64,000 nucleotides of DNA from Kitasatospora phosalacinea (GCF_030268885.1 NZ_BSSA01000010.1:1-64000); one strand, 5' to 3'. Positions 1-7,767 are shown, counted from the first letter of the stretch. The notes: generated from the letters alone by a model not told the origin. A program made the numbers and translations.

Positions 1-130
1 CATCATGCGATGCCTCAAGCGCTTCGTCGCCCGCGAGATCTACCGCGCCCTCACCAGGACACCGACAACCCAACGCATCAACCAGACCGACCTCGCTCCT
101 GCAGCTTGACGTCCATAGGAGCATCCCAGA
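1..130 (+). mobile_element. Right end of an IS110-family insertion sequence (rest lies outside the window)
   Basis: The first bases encode the last residues of an IS110-type transposase. They are followed by TTGACGTCCATAGGAGCATC, which resembles the TTGACATCTATAGGAGCATC seen just after the transposase stop in many actinobacterial IS110 elements (recalled family knowledge). The RHS coding sequence starts immediately after it, so the element appears to sit inside or against the RHS gene. The exact boundary between about 110 and 160 cannot be fixed without the left end or an uninterrupted relative. Confidence 0.7.
2..109 (+). CDS. IS110-family transposase, C-terminal fragment cut by the window edge
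   Basis: Reading from base 2 gives an open frame that contains RCLKRFVAREIYRAL and ends at TGA 107-109. The motif RCLKR(F/Y)(I/V)ARE(I/V)Y is typical of the extreme C-terminus of IS110/IS116/IS902 transposases, after the catalytic serine domain. Only about 35 residues are visible, so it cannot be said whether the full gene is intact. The frame differs from that of the RHS gene that follows. Identification rests on the C-terminal motif and the downstream TAGGAGCATC element end. Confidence 0.7.
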   Translation: MMRCLKRFVAREIYRALTRTPTTQRINQTDLAPAA

Positions 131-954
131 GCGAGCACAGCCACCCGCTGCGCTCCGCGCCCCAGGACGTCGTCGACGCCCGCTTCTACGCCATCGTCAC
201 CGACCTCGTCGGCACCCCCACCGAACTCGTCGACGAGAACGGGGACGTGGCCTGGCGCTCCCGCACCACCCTGTGGGGCGTCCCCCTCGAACAGGCGGAC
301 GGCCCCGGATGCCCCCTCGCCTTCCCCGGCCAGTACCGCGACACCGAGTCGGGGCTGCACTACAACCTGTACCGCTACTACGAGCCGCTCACCGGCCGCT
401 ACCTGACGCCCGATCCGCTGGGCCTGGACCCCGCGCCCGACCCCTACTCCTACGTCCACAACCCGCAGACCTGGGCCGACCCGCTGGGCCTGGCCCCCTG
501 CATGCAGGCGCTCGAGGACATGGCCATGAAGATCAACAAGGTGCTCTCCCCCCGCGGGCAGGAGGGCCAGACGGTGGCGGCGATCCACGTCGACACCCCG
601 CACGGCCCGAAGGTGTTCGTCGCCGGCACCAGCAAGGCCAAGCTCACACCCGCCCAGCGCGACCTCGCCGTGAAACTCGGAGCCATCCCCCTCCCCAACG
701 ACCAGTACATGAAGGTCGCCAAGGGCGAGAAGGGCGGCCACGCCGAACAGAACCTGCTGCTCTTCTTCGACCGGATGCACCGCGCGAACGGCGGGTCGAG
801 CTGGGAGCCGACGCACGGCGGCGCCTCCCGCAGCGTCTGCACGGACTTCTGCGCGCCCATCGTCAGAGGCACCGGCGGCCGGATGGACGGCCCGATCCAC
901 CCGAAGGAACACGGCACGCACCGCCGCCAGTTCTACTGGCCTGGCAAGATGTGA
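130..954 (+). CDS. 5'-truncated RHS-repeat protein with C-terminal deaminase-like toxin domain
   Basis: The frame enters without a natural start because the 5' part is lost to the IS110-type element. It contains the standard RHS core end: FYAIVTDLVGTPTELVD, then GLHYNLYRYYEP and GRYLTPDPLGL, then a switch to variable sequence after DPLGLAPC. The variable tip of about 150 residues has GGHAEQNLL (HAE zinc/proton-shuttle motif) and SVCTDFC further on. This matches the two-part metal site of cytidine-deaminase-fold toxins, although the cysteine pair is spaced CX3C rather than the usual CX2C. RHS proteins deliver such tips to competitors. With the start missing it is probably not expressed as a full toxin, but the tip is intact to its own stop. 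The next gene lies 43 bp downstream. Confidence 0.75.
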   Translation, partial: SEHSHPLRSAPQDVVDARFYAIVTDLVGTPTELVDENGDVAWRSRTTLWGVPLEQADGPGCPLAFPGQYRDTESGLHYNLYRYYEPLTGRYLTPDPLGLDPAPDPYSYVHNPQTWADPLGLAPCMQALEDMAMKINKVLSPRGQEGQTVAAIHVDTPHGPKVFVAGTSKAKLTPAQRDLAVKLGAIPLPNDQYMKVAKGEKGGHAEQNLLLFFDRMHRANGGSSWEPTHGGASRSVCTDFCAPIVRGTGGRMDGPIHPKEHGTHRRQFYWPGKM

Positions 955-997
955 CAGCCCCTCACCGCGCCGCACCCACCGACACGACCAGGGAACC

Positions 998-2023
998 ATG
1001 ACCATCGCACCGCTCACCCCGCAGGCCGCCGCAGACCTTCCCTGCCCCGGTATCGCCGAAGCCCTCGGCTGGACCGACGCCTGGCAGACCCGCCACGGCG
1101 ACATCTGGCTCGTCACCCGGGAGGACGGCGACACCCTCGTCCGCCGTGCCGACGGCACCGGGCAGGTCGTCAGGTTCCCCGACCCGACCGGCGACTACCG
1201 CGGCTACACCACGCCCGCCCCCGGCGGCACCGCCTTCGCCGTCTGCGGCGACAGCGCCGTCACCCTCCTCGACGCAGAGGGCAACGCCCGCTGGAGCCAC
1301 CCGCACGACCCGTGGTCGGCCGACAACGGCAGCGGCCGCGGCGCCTGCGCGTTCACCGCCGACGGACGCCACCTGATCGCCGTCGTCCCCGGGACCGTCA
1401 CCGCAGGCGGCTACGAGGGCGACCTCCTGGTCGTGCTCGACTCCGCCACCGGAGCACCCGCCGCCTCCCGCCCCCTCACCGCCGCCTCCGCGATCTACGA
1501 GATCCGGCAACCCCTCGAAGGCTCGGGCCAGCTGATCGTCTCGGCCGGCCAGGGGCAGGACGACGCACTCACCTACGTCGCCGTCTTCGACGGCACCACC
1601 CTGCACACCACCGAACTCGACACCAAGGACGAGCCGGTCACCGACGTCGACCCCGTCGGCCGGCACCTCCTCACCCTCGAACGCGGCGGCGCCCACCTCA
1701 CCCTCCGCACCCTCGGCGACGACCACCTCCCCACCGCGGAGCGGGAACTGCCCGTCGAACACCTCACCGAGGACGAGGACCAGCTCTTCGTCGGACGCCC
1801 CGTCCTCCTCGGCGACAGCCGCATCCTGGCCGCTGTCGCCGACGAGGAATGGGCGGAAGAGACCCGCCACTTCCTCATCGACGCCGCCACCCTGCAGCCG
1901 CTCGCCGAGATCACCTACCCGCGCCCCGCAGGCCCCGACGTCGTCCCCCTGCCCGACAGCAGCTGGCTCACCCCCGACGACGACCGACTCGACCACTGGC
2001 ACCTCGACCAGCCGCACCCCTGA
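998..2023 (+). CDS. Hypothetical beta-propeller-like protein, candidate immunity protein
   Basis: Predicted soluble protein of 341 residues starting at ATG 998, with no signal peptide or membrane segment. The sequence is acidic and shows repeated short units resembling WD/PQQ-type propeller blades (GYTTPAPGGTAFAVCGD, GACAFTADGRHLIAVV, DLLVVLDSATG). I do not recognise a named family. It starts 43 bp after the RHS toxin stop, which is the usual place for an immunity gene in polymorphic-toxin loci, so an immunity role is plausible but rests on position only. It could also be an unrelated propeller protein left beside the insertion. Confidence 0.7.
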   Translation: MTIAPLTPQAAADLPCPGIAEALGWTDAWQTRHGDIWLVTREDGDTLVRRADGTGQVVRFPDPTGDYRGYTTPAPGGTAFAVCGDSAVTLLDAEGNARWSHPHDPWSADNGSGRGACAFTADGRHLIAVVPGTVTAGGYEGDLLVVLDSATGAPAASRPLTAASAIYEIRQPLEGSGQLIVSAGQGQDDALTYVAVFDGTTLHTTELDTKDEPVTDVDPVGRHLLTLERGGAHLTLRTLGDDHLPTAERELPVEHLTEDEDQLFVGRPVLLGDSRILAAVADEEWAEETRHFLIDAATLQPLAEITYPRPAGPDVVPLPDSSWLTPDDDRLDHWHLDQPHP

Positions 2024-2105
2024 GCCACCGACACCCCGTCGGTCGGACCCGGAGGGCGGAACTCCAGGGCGCGCCACCCGGCCGGAGCGGCCCCGCGACC
2101 TTGTG

Positions 2106-2560
2106 ATGCGTCGTCATGAGCTGTCGGATGCCGAGTGGGCCGTGCTGTCGCGGTTCCTGCCGAGTTCGGGGACCGCCGGCCGGGCGGCCGGCCGCGGTCG
2201 GACGACCGGTTGGCACTGAACGGGATCGTCTGGAAGGTGTGGACCGGATCGGCCTGGCGGGACGTTCCGGCACGCTACGGCTCCCGGCAGACCCTCTGCA
2301 CCCGGTTCCGCCGGTGGGCGCTGGACGGCACCTTCTCCCGGATGCTCCGGCAGGTCCAGGCCGAGAAGGACGCGGTCGGGGACATCGACTGGCTCGTGTC
2401 GGTCGACTCCGCAATCGTCCGCGCCCACCAGCGCGCCGCAGGCGGCAAAAAGGGGGCAGCCGGCGGGGGCGAAACGGCAGGTCACGTCCTCGGCCGGTCC
2501 CGAGGCGGACTGAGCACCGAGGTCCACCTGGCCTGCGACGGACGCGGCCGCCCGCCCGTG
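2106..2560 (+). pseudogene. IS5-family (IS4-type DDE) transposase relic, frameshifted and 3'-truncated
   Basis: The N-terminus MRRHELSDAEWAVLSRFLP begins at ATG 2106 in one frame. Near 2178-2190 the homology moves to another frame, continuing as GGRPRSDDRLALNGIVWK, GSAWRDVPARYG and DWLVSVDSAIVRAHQ up to STEVHLACDGRGRPP around 2555. The DDE-domain start (SVDSAIVRAHQ) is typical of IS5/IS427-like transposases. After about 2560 the homology stops abruptly and the rest of the catalytic domain is absent. A frameshift plus truncation means it is not functional. It marks a second mobile event next to the interrupted RHS locus. Confidence 0.75.
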
Positions 2561-2614
2561 TTCGACCGGGCGGCCCCCTGCCCGCGCAACGTCGTCGAGC
2601 TCGGTGGGGGAGCA

Positions 2615-2644
2615 GCCGCCGGGCAGGTGGGCCTGCCGGGCGGC
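2615..2644 (-). terminator. GC-rich hairpin, likely terminator of the murQ operon
   Basis: The arms 2615-2627 and 2632-2644 are complementary over 13 bp with one mismatch, and the loop is 4 nt. The hairpin lies 26 bp beyond the stop of the kinase gene on the minus strand. There is no T-run, which is common for actinomycete terminators. Confidence 0.5.
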
Positions 2645-2669
2645 TACGGTCAGCCGGTTCCTGAAGGGT

Positions 2670-3566
2670 TCAGAGGGCGGGAAGGTCGTGGCACGCCGCG
2701 TTCGCGGCGAGGCGGGCGGCTGCTGTGGCGGGGTCGGTGCGGGGCAGCAGGGGGTCGAGGTCGGCGAGCAGGTGCAGCAGCCGGGTGCGGACGGGGCCGT
2801 CGGCGGTGGCGACCGAGCCGCTGAGTACCAGGGGCTGCCCCGGACGGGCGGTGGCGCGGGCCAGGGCGGCCAGGTGGTCGGCGGCGGTGTCGGTGATCGC
2901 CCGGGCGGTCGGCTCGCCCGTTGCGGCCAGTCGGCAGACGGGGGCGGCGAGGGCGGCCAGTCCACGCGGTGGCCCGTCGTACGCCCAGCGCAGCAGTTCG
3001 TCGGAGCTTCCGGCCGCGCAGTGGGCGCGGACCAGGCTCCCGAGGGCGCCGTCGGGCTGCGCGTGGGCGCGTCGGACGGCCTCACGGCCGATCCACCAGC
3101 CGCTGCCCTCGTCGCCCAGCAGCCAGCCGAGCCCGCCGTTGGCGGCCACGGCCCGCAGCCCGGCGACCCGGACGCAGACCGCGCCGGTTCCGGCAACCAG
3201 CACCGTGCCGTCGGTCCCGGTCGGGGCGGCGGTCCCGAGCGCGGGGACGGCATCCGGAACCAGCAGCACCGGGGCCTCCAGGCGAAGCGCCCGTCGGAAC
3301 CGGTCGGCGAAGGCGGCGGGGTCGGCCAGTGCCCGGTGACCGGCCAGTCCGATCAGGCAAGCGGTGACCGCGCCCGGCGGCCGGTCGCCGAGTGCCGCCG
3401 AGGCGGTGGCCGCGAGCCGGACGGCGGCCGGGGCCGTACCTGCCCCGGCCGGGTTGGCGCCGGGGCCCTCGCCGCGGCCGACGGCCCTGCCGGCGGCGTC
3501 GAGCAGCACGGCCCGGGTGCGGCTGCCGCCGGCGTCGATCCCGAGGTGGAGGGCCGTCGGGGTCAC
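2670..3566 (-). CDS. N-acetylglucosamine kinase-like BadF/BadG/BcrA/BcrD-type ATPase
   Basis: Protein of 298 residues in the ASKHA fold. The phosphate-1 motif GIDAGGSRTRA is near residues 9-19, and a phosphate-2/adenosine segment VLVAGTGAVCVRVAG lies mid-protein. This is the pattern of GlcNAc/MurNAc kinases (NagK, MurK) in the BcrAD family. The GTG start at 3566 overlaps the murQ stop by 4 bp (GTGA), so translation is coupled to MurQ. Together they would phosphorylate free GlcNAc or MurNAc and cleave the lactyl ether of MurNAc-6-P. Substrate preference cannot be told from sequence alone. It is the last gene of the operon, before the hairpin at 2615-2644. Confidence 0.85.
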   Translation of the reverse strand: MTPTALHLGIDAGGSRTRAVLLDAAGRAVGRGEGPGANPAGAGTAPAAVRLAATASAALGDRPPGAVTACLIGLAGHRALADPAAFADRFRRALRLEAPVLLVPDAVPALGTAAPTGTDGTVLVAGTGAVCVRVAGLRAVAANGGLGWLLGDEGSGWWIGREAVRRAHAQPDGALGSLVRAHCAAGSSDELLRWAYDGPPRGLAALAAPVCRLAATGEPTARAITDTAADHLAALARATARPGQPLVLSGSVATADGPVRTRLLHLLADLDPLLPRTDPATAAARLAANAACHDLPAL

Positions 3567-4492
3567 CGCTGTTCCTCGACCAGCGCGCGGATGGCGGCGA
3601 ACGGGCGCCCGCCGTGTGCGGCCAACGCGGTTCGGGACCGCACGGGTGAGGCCCCGGTGCTGAGCGCGACCAGGGCGGTGGCGGTCTCCCCGGCGCACCG
3701 GTCCAAGCAGCCGGCGGCCTGCTCCGGGGTGGACTGACAGGCCGTCACCAACGTGCGCACCGCGCGGTCGCGCAGTTTCCCGTTGCGGGCGGAGGCGGTG
3801 ACCATCAGGTTCGACCAGGTGCGGCCGGTGCGGACCATCAGGGCGGTGGAGAAGGCGTTGAGGGCGAGTTTCTGCGCGGTGCCGGCCTTCATCCGGGTGG
3901 AGCCGGTGATGACTTCGGGTCCGGTGGCGAGCAGCACGTGCAGGTCGGCGTGGGCGGCGGCGGGTGCGGCCGGATCCCCCGACAGCAGGGCGGTGGTGGC
4001 GCCGGCCGCGCGGGCGGCGGCGAGTGCGCCGAGGACGTACGGGGTGCGGCCGCTGGCGGTGACGCCGATGGCCAGGTCGCCGGCGACCGGCCGGTCGGGG
4101 TCGGCCGGGTCCGGGACGGAGTCCTCGGCGTCCTCGGCGGCCCGCGCCGCGGCGGCCGGGCCGCCCGCCAGGTGGGCGAGCACGGTCTCCGGGCCGATCC
4201 CGTAGGTCGGGCCGAGTTCCAGGGCGTCGCCGAGCGCGATCCGGCCACCGGCGCCCGCGCCGTAGTAGTGCACCCGGCCGCCGCGGGACAGCGCCTCGAC
4301 GCCGGCCTCGACCAGCCGCGCCAGCTGGGGCAGCGCGGTCCGCACCGCAGCGGCCACCGTGGCGTCCTCGTCGTTGATCAGCCGCAGCAGCTCCGGGGTG
4401 TCGAGGGTGTCGAGTTCCGCGCTGAGGGGGTGGGGCGCCTCGGTCGGCGGCATCAGGCCGGTGCCGGACCCCGGATCAGACGGCGTAGGCAT
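3563..4492 (-). CDS. murQ: N-acetylmuramic acid 6-phosphate etherase
   Basis: Cytoplasmic SIS-domain enzyme of 309 residues that splits the D-lactyl ether of MurNAc-6-phosphate to give GlcNAc-6-phosphate and lactate during peptidoglycan recycling. Diagnostic segments are HYYGAGAGGRIALGDALEL with the PTYG that follows, GVTASGRTPYVLGAL, and the family signature STRMKAGTAQKLALN. Start: ATG 4492 has GGAG five bases upstream (GGAGCGTCAATG) and overlaps the stop of the preceding gene by 17 bp. An internal ATG at 4453 also begins at a sensible place (MPPTEAPHPLSAEL) but lacks a ribosome binding site. The gene overlaps both neighbours, so it belongs to one operon with the RpiR regulator and secreted hydrolase upstream and the kinase downstream. 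Confidence 0.93.
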   Translation of the reverse strand: MPTPSDPGSGTGLMPPTEAPHPLSAELDTLDTPELLRLINDEDATVAAAVRTALPQLARLVEAGVEALSRGGRVHYYGAGAGGRIALGDALELGPTYGIGPETVLAHLAGGPAAAARAAEDAEDSVPDPADPDRPVAGDLAIGVTASGRTPYVLGALAAARAAGATTALLSGDPAAPAAAHADLHVLLATGPEVITGSTRMKAGTAQKLALNAFSTALMVRTGRTWSNLMVTASARNGKLRDRAVRTLVTACQSTPEQAAGCLDRCAGETATALVALSTGASPVRSRTALAAHGGRPFAAIRALVEEQR

Positions 4493-5702
4493 TGACGCTC
4501 CAGAGCGAGAAGGCGTAGGCGCTGGCCCGGGTGGTCAGGGCCAGGCGCAGGTAGCGCCCGGTGCCGTGCAGGCCGGTGAGGTACTCGACGCCGCCGGGGC
4601 CGGTCGTGGTGGTGTACACGGTGGTCCAGGTGGTGCCGTCGGTGGAGAGCTGGACCTGGTAGGCGGTGCCGTAGCCGGTGTTCCACACCAGCCGGACGCC
4701 CTCGACAGCGGTCGTCGCTCCCAGGTCCACGGTGAGGGCCTGCTGGTCGGCATAGGCGCTGGCCCACCGGGTGGACGGGTCGCCGTCCACGGCGTTGCCG
4801 GGCAGCAGGGTGGAGTTGTAGCTGCTGGAGGCGGTGACCGGGCGGGCGAGGGCGAGGTCGGGGGCGGTCGCCTCGGTGGAGGCGGACCAGTCCAGGAAGG
4901 CCCGGGTGGCGGGGAGCCAGCCCTGGCTGCCCGCGCCGTTCTGGCAGGCGGCGTCGCAGACGGCCGGGTTGGAACCGCCCCAGATCACGGCGCCGGGCAG
5001 GCCGAGGTCGTGCAGGGCGGCGAGTTGGAAGGCGAACTGGGCGGCCGGGACCCAGGTGAGCGAGAGGGCGCCGGTGCCGTCGTGGTACTGCGGCCAGATG
5101 TAGGGGAGGACGGGCAGCGCGGGGTCGATCTGCGCGGCGGTGGCGAGGTTGGCCTTCAGGGTGGCGAGCCAGCTGTCGTAGCCGGTGGCGTAGGTGTACG
5201 CGGACGGGAAGAACGCGGTGTTCCGGTCCTGGGCGATCAGCTGCCGGTAGAGGCCCTGGTGGGCGGTGGCGGTGTTGCCCAACAGGCCGTACCAGCCGAT
5301 GAGCTGGTTCGGGGCGACCTGCCGGGCCCAGGACTGCAGGGTGGCGAGCCGGTTCAGGTGGTCGGCGGCGGTGGCGGCGGTGCCGGTGAGGTAGAGGCTT
5401 TCGCAGTCGAGCACCAGCGGGGCGTCGGCGTGGGTGTCGTACTGGGCGACCAGGGCCTTCCAGTCGGCCTCGGCGGGCAGCGCGCCGCCGGCCACCAGAG
5501 GGGTGCAGACCCGGTTGGGCACCAGGTTGGCGGGGACGGCGCCGTGGCCGACGACCGCGGTGGCGTACGCGGTGTCGTCGTAGAGGGTGAACCCGGTCGC
5601 GGCGTGCGCGGGTTGCGGGGCGAGCGGTAGCAGGGCGGCGGTGGCGGCCAGCAACAGGGGCAGGACGCGGCGCAGGGCGAAGAGGCGGGGGAGTGCGGAC
5701 AT
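4476..5702 (-). CDS. Secreted glycoside-hydrolase-like protein with C-terminal F5/8-type (CBM32-like) domain
   Basis: Protein of 408 residues. The N-terminus RRVLPLLLAATAALLPLAP ending in AHA is a Sec signal peptide cut near residue 34. Residues of about 40-270 look like a TIM-barrel hydrolase (LVLDCESLYL, LIGWYGLLG, YIWPQYHDG, LPGAVIWGG), reminiscent of hyaluronidase-type (GH56-like) enzymes; that family call is tentative. From about 285 to the end there is a discoidin/F5/8-type carbohydrate-binding fold: ALARPVTASSSYN, DGDPSTRWAS, DLGATTAVEGVRLVW and a C-terminal beta strand. It lies between the RpiR regulator (23 bp gap) and murQ (overlap), so its product is probably an amino sugar fed to the downstream enzymes. 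Confidence 0.75.
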   Translation of the reverse strand: MSALPRLFALRRVLPLLLAATAALLPLAPQPAHAATGFTLYDDTAYATAVVGHGAVPANLVPNRVCTPLVAGGALPAEADWKALVAQYDTHADAPLVLDCESLYLTGTAATAADHLNRLATLQSWARQVAPNQLIGWYGLLGNTATAHQGLYRQLIAQDRNTAFFPSAYTYATGYDSWLATLKANLATAAQIDPALPVLPYIWPQYHDGTGALSLTWVPAAQFAFQLAALHDLGLPGAVIWGGSNPAVCDAACQNGAGSQGWLPATRAFLDWSASTEATAPDLALARPVTASSSYNSTLLPGNAVDGDPSTRWASAYADQQALTVDLGATTAVEGVRLVWNTGYGTAYQVQLSTDGTTWTTVYTTTTGPGGVEYLTGLHGTGRYLRLALTTRASAYAFSLWSVNAYAV

Positions 5703-5725
5703 CGGTGGGCTCCGTACGGACGGGA

Positions 5726-6601
5726 TCAGCGGGGGCGACGCAGGCTGTGGCGGCGGACGGCGTCGTGGGCGCGTTCCAGGCCGTCGAGGATGCGGGCGTG
5801 GTCGTGCTGGGCGAGGGTGGCGTAGAGGGCGTCCACGACGGTGAGTTGGGCGGTGCGGGAGGCGGTGCCGCCGCTGCGGAAGGTCGTCTCGCGGGCGGCG
5901 GTGAGCAGGACCAGGTCGGCGGGCTGGGCGGCGGGGGAGCGCGGGTTACTGGTGACCACCGCGGTGACGGCTCCTGAGGCGCGGGCCTCCTCCAGGACCT
6001 CGACGACCTCGCGGGGCCGGCCGGAGTGGCTGATGCCGAGGGCGAGGTCGCCGGGCTGCAGCAGGGCGGCGGTCATCAGCGCGTCGTGCACGTCGTTGGC
6101 GAACACGCAGGCGTAGCCGAGGCGGTGGAGTTTCTGGGTGGCGTCCAGGGCGGCCAGGGCGCTGGAGCCGACCCCGACCACCAGGATCCGGCGGGCGGCG
6201 CGGACGCGGTCGCCGAGCGCGGCGAGGACGTCCAGGTCGAGGGCCGCGGCGGTCTCCTCGGCGGCCCGCGCGTTGGCCCGGCCGACCTTGCGCACCAGTT
6301 GTTCCGGGGTGTCGTCGGGGCCCAGGTCGGCGCCGAGATCGAGGTCGGCCCGGGTGTCGGCGCGCAGTCGTTCGGCCTCGGTGGCGAGGCCGAGCCGCAG
6401 TTGGGCGTAGCCGCGCAGGTCGAGGCTCCGGCAGAAGCGGTGCACGGTGGCCTCGGAGGTACCGGCGGCACGGGCCAGTTCGGTGATGGTCCGCTCGGCG
6501 GCGAGGCCGGGGTCGGCGCACACCAGGTCGGCGATGCCCCGTTCGGCGGGCGGCAGCCGGTCGCGGCGGTGGCGGATCAGGGTGAGCAGGTCATCGGGCA
6601 C
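5726..6601 (-). CDS. RpiR/MurR-family transcriptional regulator (HTH plus SIS domain)
   Basis: Protein of 291 residues. The N-terminal RpiR-type winged HTH is near residues 5-80 (LPPAERGIADLV, TITELARAAGTSEATVHRFC). A sugar-isomerase (SIS) domain follows at about 120-260 (ILVVGVGSSALAALDA, LALGISHSGRPREVVEVLE). The SIS domain normally senses phosphorylated sugars such as MurNAc-6-P. Being inside the murQ operon, it is most likely its local regulator and may bind the inverted repeats at 7655-7767. The start at ATG 6601 overlaps the end of the preceding gene by 11 bp. Confidence 0.9.
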   Translation of the reverse strand: MPDDLLTLIRHRRDRLPPAERGIADLVCADPGLAAERTITELARAAGTSEATVHRFCRSLDLRGYAQLRLGLATEAERLRADTRADLDLGADLGPDDTPEQLVRKVGRANARAAEETAAALDLDVLAALGDRVRAARRILVVGVGSSALAALDATQKLHRLGYACVFANDVHDALMTAALLQPGDLALGISHSGRPREVVEVLEEARASGAVTAVVTSNPRSPAAQPADLVLLTAARETTFRSGGTASRTAQLTVVDALYATLAQHDHARILDGLERAHDAVRRHSLRRPR

Positions 6602-7625
6602 GGGACGGTCCTTCCAAGGGGTGGGACGAGGGCCGGGGGCGAGCCGCCCGGTCGGTGAGGACGTCCCACCGGTCGGGGTCGAGGCCTTCGCCGGGGAACA
6701 GGCAGATGCTGCCCGATCCGGCGGCCGCGGTGAGGTCGAGCAGGGCCGCGAACTCGGCGGCGTCGAACGGCTTGCCCCAGTCGGCGGGGGCGGCGAGCAC
6801 CGCGGTGGCGTCGGCGGTGGTCTGCACGACCGGGACGACGGCGGTGTCGGCCGGCACGGCGGCGGCCAGGGCCTGGGCGGTGCGGCCCGGCCAGTCGAGC
6901 GGCCGGTGCAGGATCGCGTGGTAGGTCATCGGCAGCAACAGGTCGAGGAAAAGGGCGAGTTCGCGGGCGTCCTGGCCGACCAGGGCGCGCCGTTCGGCCT
7001 CGGTGCCGGCGGGGACCAGGAACGCGCCGACCGGAAGGCCGGGCCGGGCGGAGCGGGCTGCCGCGGCGAACTGCCGGGCCGCGCGGGTGACGGCGGCGGT
7101 GCGGAACTCCGTCCAGGCGGCGGGGTGGTGGGCGGCGATCCAGCGAGCGGCGGTCGCGCCCGTGCCCGGGGGGTGGTGGCCGGTCAGTTCGGCGAACTGC
7201 CGCAGGGTGTCCGGGTCGTAGGAGGCGGAGCGGGGCCGGGCGCCGGGGCGCAGCTCCCACTCCCAGTGCAGCGGCCAGCGGAGGAAGTCCAGCAGCAGTC
7301 CGTCCACGGGGGCGGCGTGCAGTGCGGCGGCCAGCTGGTCGGCCAGGCGGGCGTTCCAGGCGGGGTCGTTGGGGCGGACGCCGGTGTACCACTCCATCGG
7401 CTGCCACGGCCGGCCGTCCTGGTCGACGGTCGACGGCCCGTCCGGGCCGCGGAAGCAGGCGAAGCTGCCGTACACCCGTAGGCCGCGGCCGCGGGCCATG
7501 TCGGCGAAACCGGGCGTCACCCCGTCGAGTCTGGTCACCACGGTGTCCAGTCCGGCCGCGGCGGCCCGGTCGAGCAGCTGGGGGAGGAGGGGCGAGCCGG
7601 GGGCGAGGAGGTAGCAGGAGCGCAC
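6591..7625 (-). CDS. Putative TIM-barrel glycoside-hydrolase-like protein, first gene of the murQ operon
   Basis: Protein of about 344 residues if it starts at GTG 7625 (RSCYLLAPGSPLLPQLL). The frame stays open further up to 7727, but that extension runs through the promoter repeats and reads unlike protein. Features suggest a barrel hydrolase: GLRVYGSFACFRG, PVDGLLLDFLRWPLHW (strand with acidic residue), LFLDLLLPMTYHAIL and ICLFPGEGLDP. No signal peptide, so it would act in the cytoplasm. I cannot assign a GH family. As the promoter-proximal gene overlapping the RpiR gene, it may process an imported amino-sugar oligomer. No clear ribosome binding site precedes the GTG, so a leaderless start is possible. 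Confidence 0.6.
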   Translation of the reverse strand: MRSCYLLAPGSPLLPQLLDRAAAAGLDTVVTRLDGVTPGFADMARGRGLRVYGSFACFRGPDGPSTVDQDGRPWQPMEWYTGVRPNDPAWNARLADQLAAALHAAPVDGLLLDFLRWPLHWEWELRPGARPRSASYDPDTLRQFAELTGHHPPGTGATAARWIAAHHPAAWTEFRTAAVTRAARQFAAAARSARPGLPVGAFLVPAGTEAERRALVGQDARELALFLDLLLPMTYHAILHRPLDWPGRTAQALAAAVPADTAVVPVVQTTADATAVLAAPADWGKPFDAAEFAALLDLTAAAGSGSICLFPGEGLDPDRWDVLTDRAARPRPSSHPLEGPSRAR

Positions 7626-7654
7626 AGCAGGTGACCCTAGCGATGGCGCACAAA

Positions 7655-7767
7655 GTCGTAAATAAGTTTCACCTTTCTTCCCATCTTCCCAGCTCATCGC
7701 GTAGCAGTAGGCAACACTATGCAACAATTCCGCAATTCCAGCCGCAATATTGAAAGTTATTTACGAG
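7655..7767. promoter_or_regulatory. Divergent promoter region with two inverted copies of a likely RpiR-type operator
   Basis: Between the murQ operon and the ABC transporter lies an AT-rich island. CGTAAATAAGTTTCA at 7657-7671 and its inverted copy TGAAAGTTATTTACG at 7751-7765 differ at one base. Including flanks, 14 of 16 bases match between 7655-7670 and 7752-7767. Each copy is also a weak palindrome (GAAA-N5-TTAC), similar in form to TGAAA-N-TTTCA sites of RpiR-family repressors. The placement would let one regulator control both directions. Confidence 0.6.

Noticed and set aside
4476..5702. A functional link between the hyaluronidase-like secreted protein and the hyaluronan-synthase-like GT2 at 50427
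   Set aside because: They are 45 kb apart, neither substrate is established, and the GH56 resemblance is weak.
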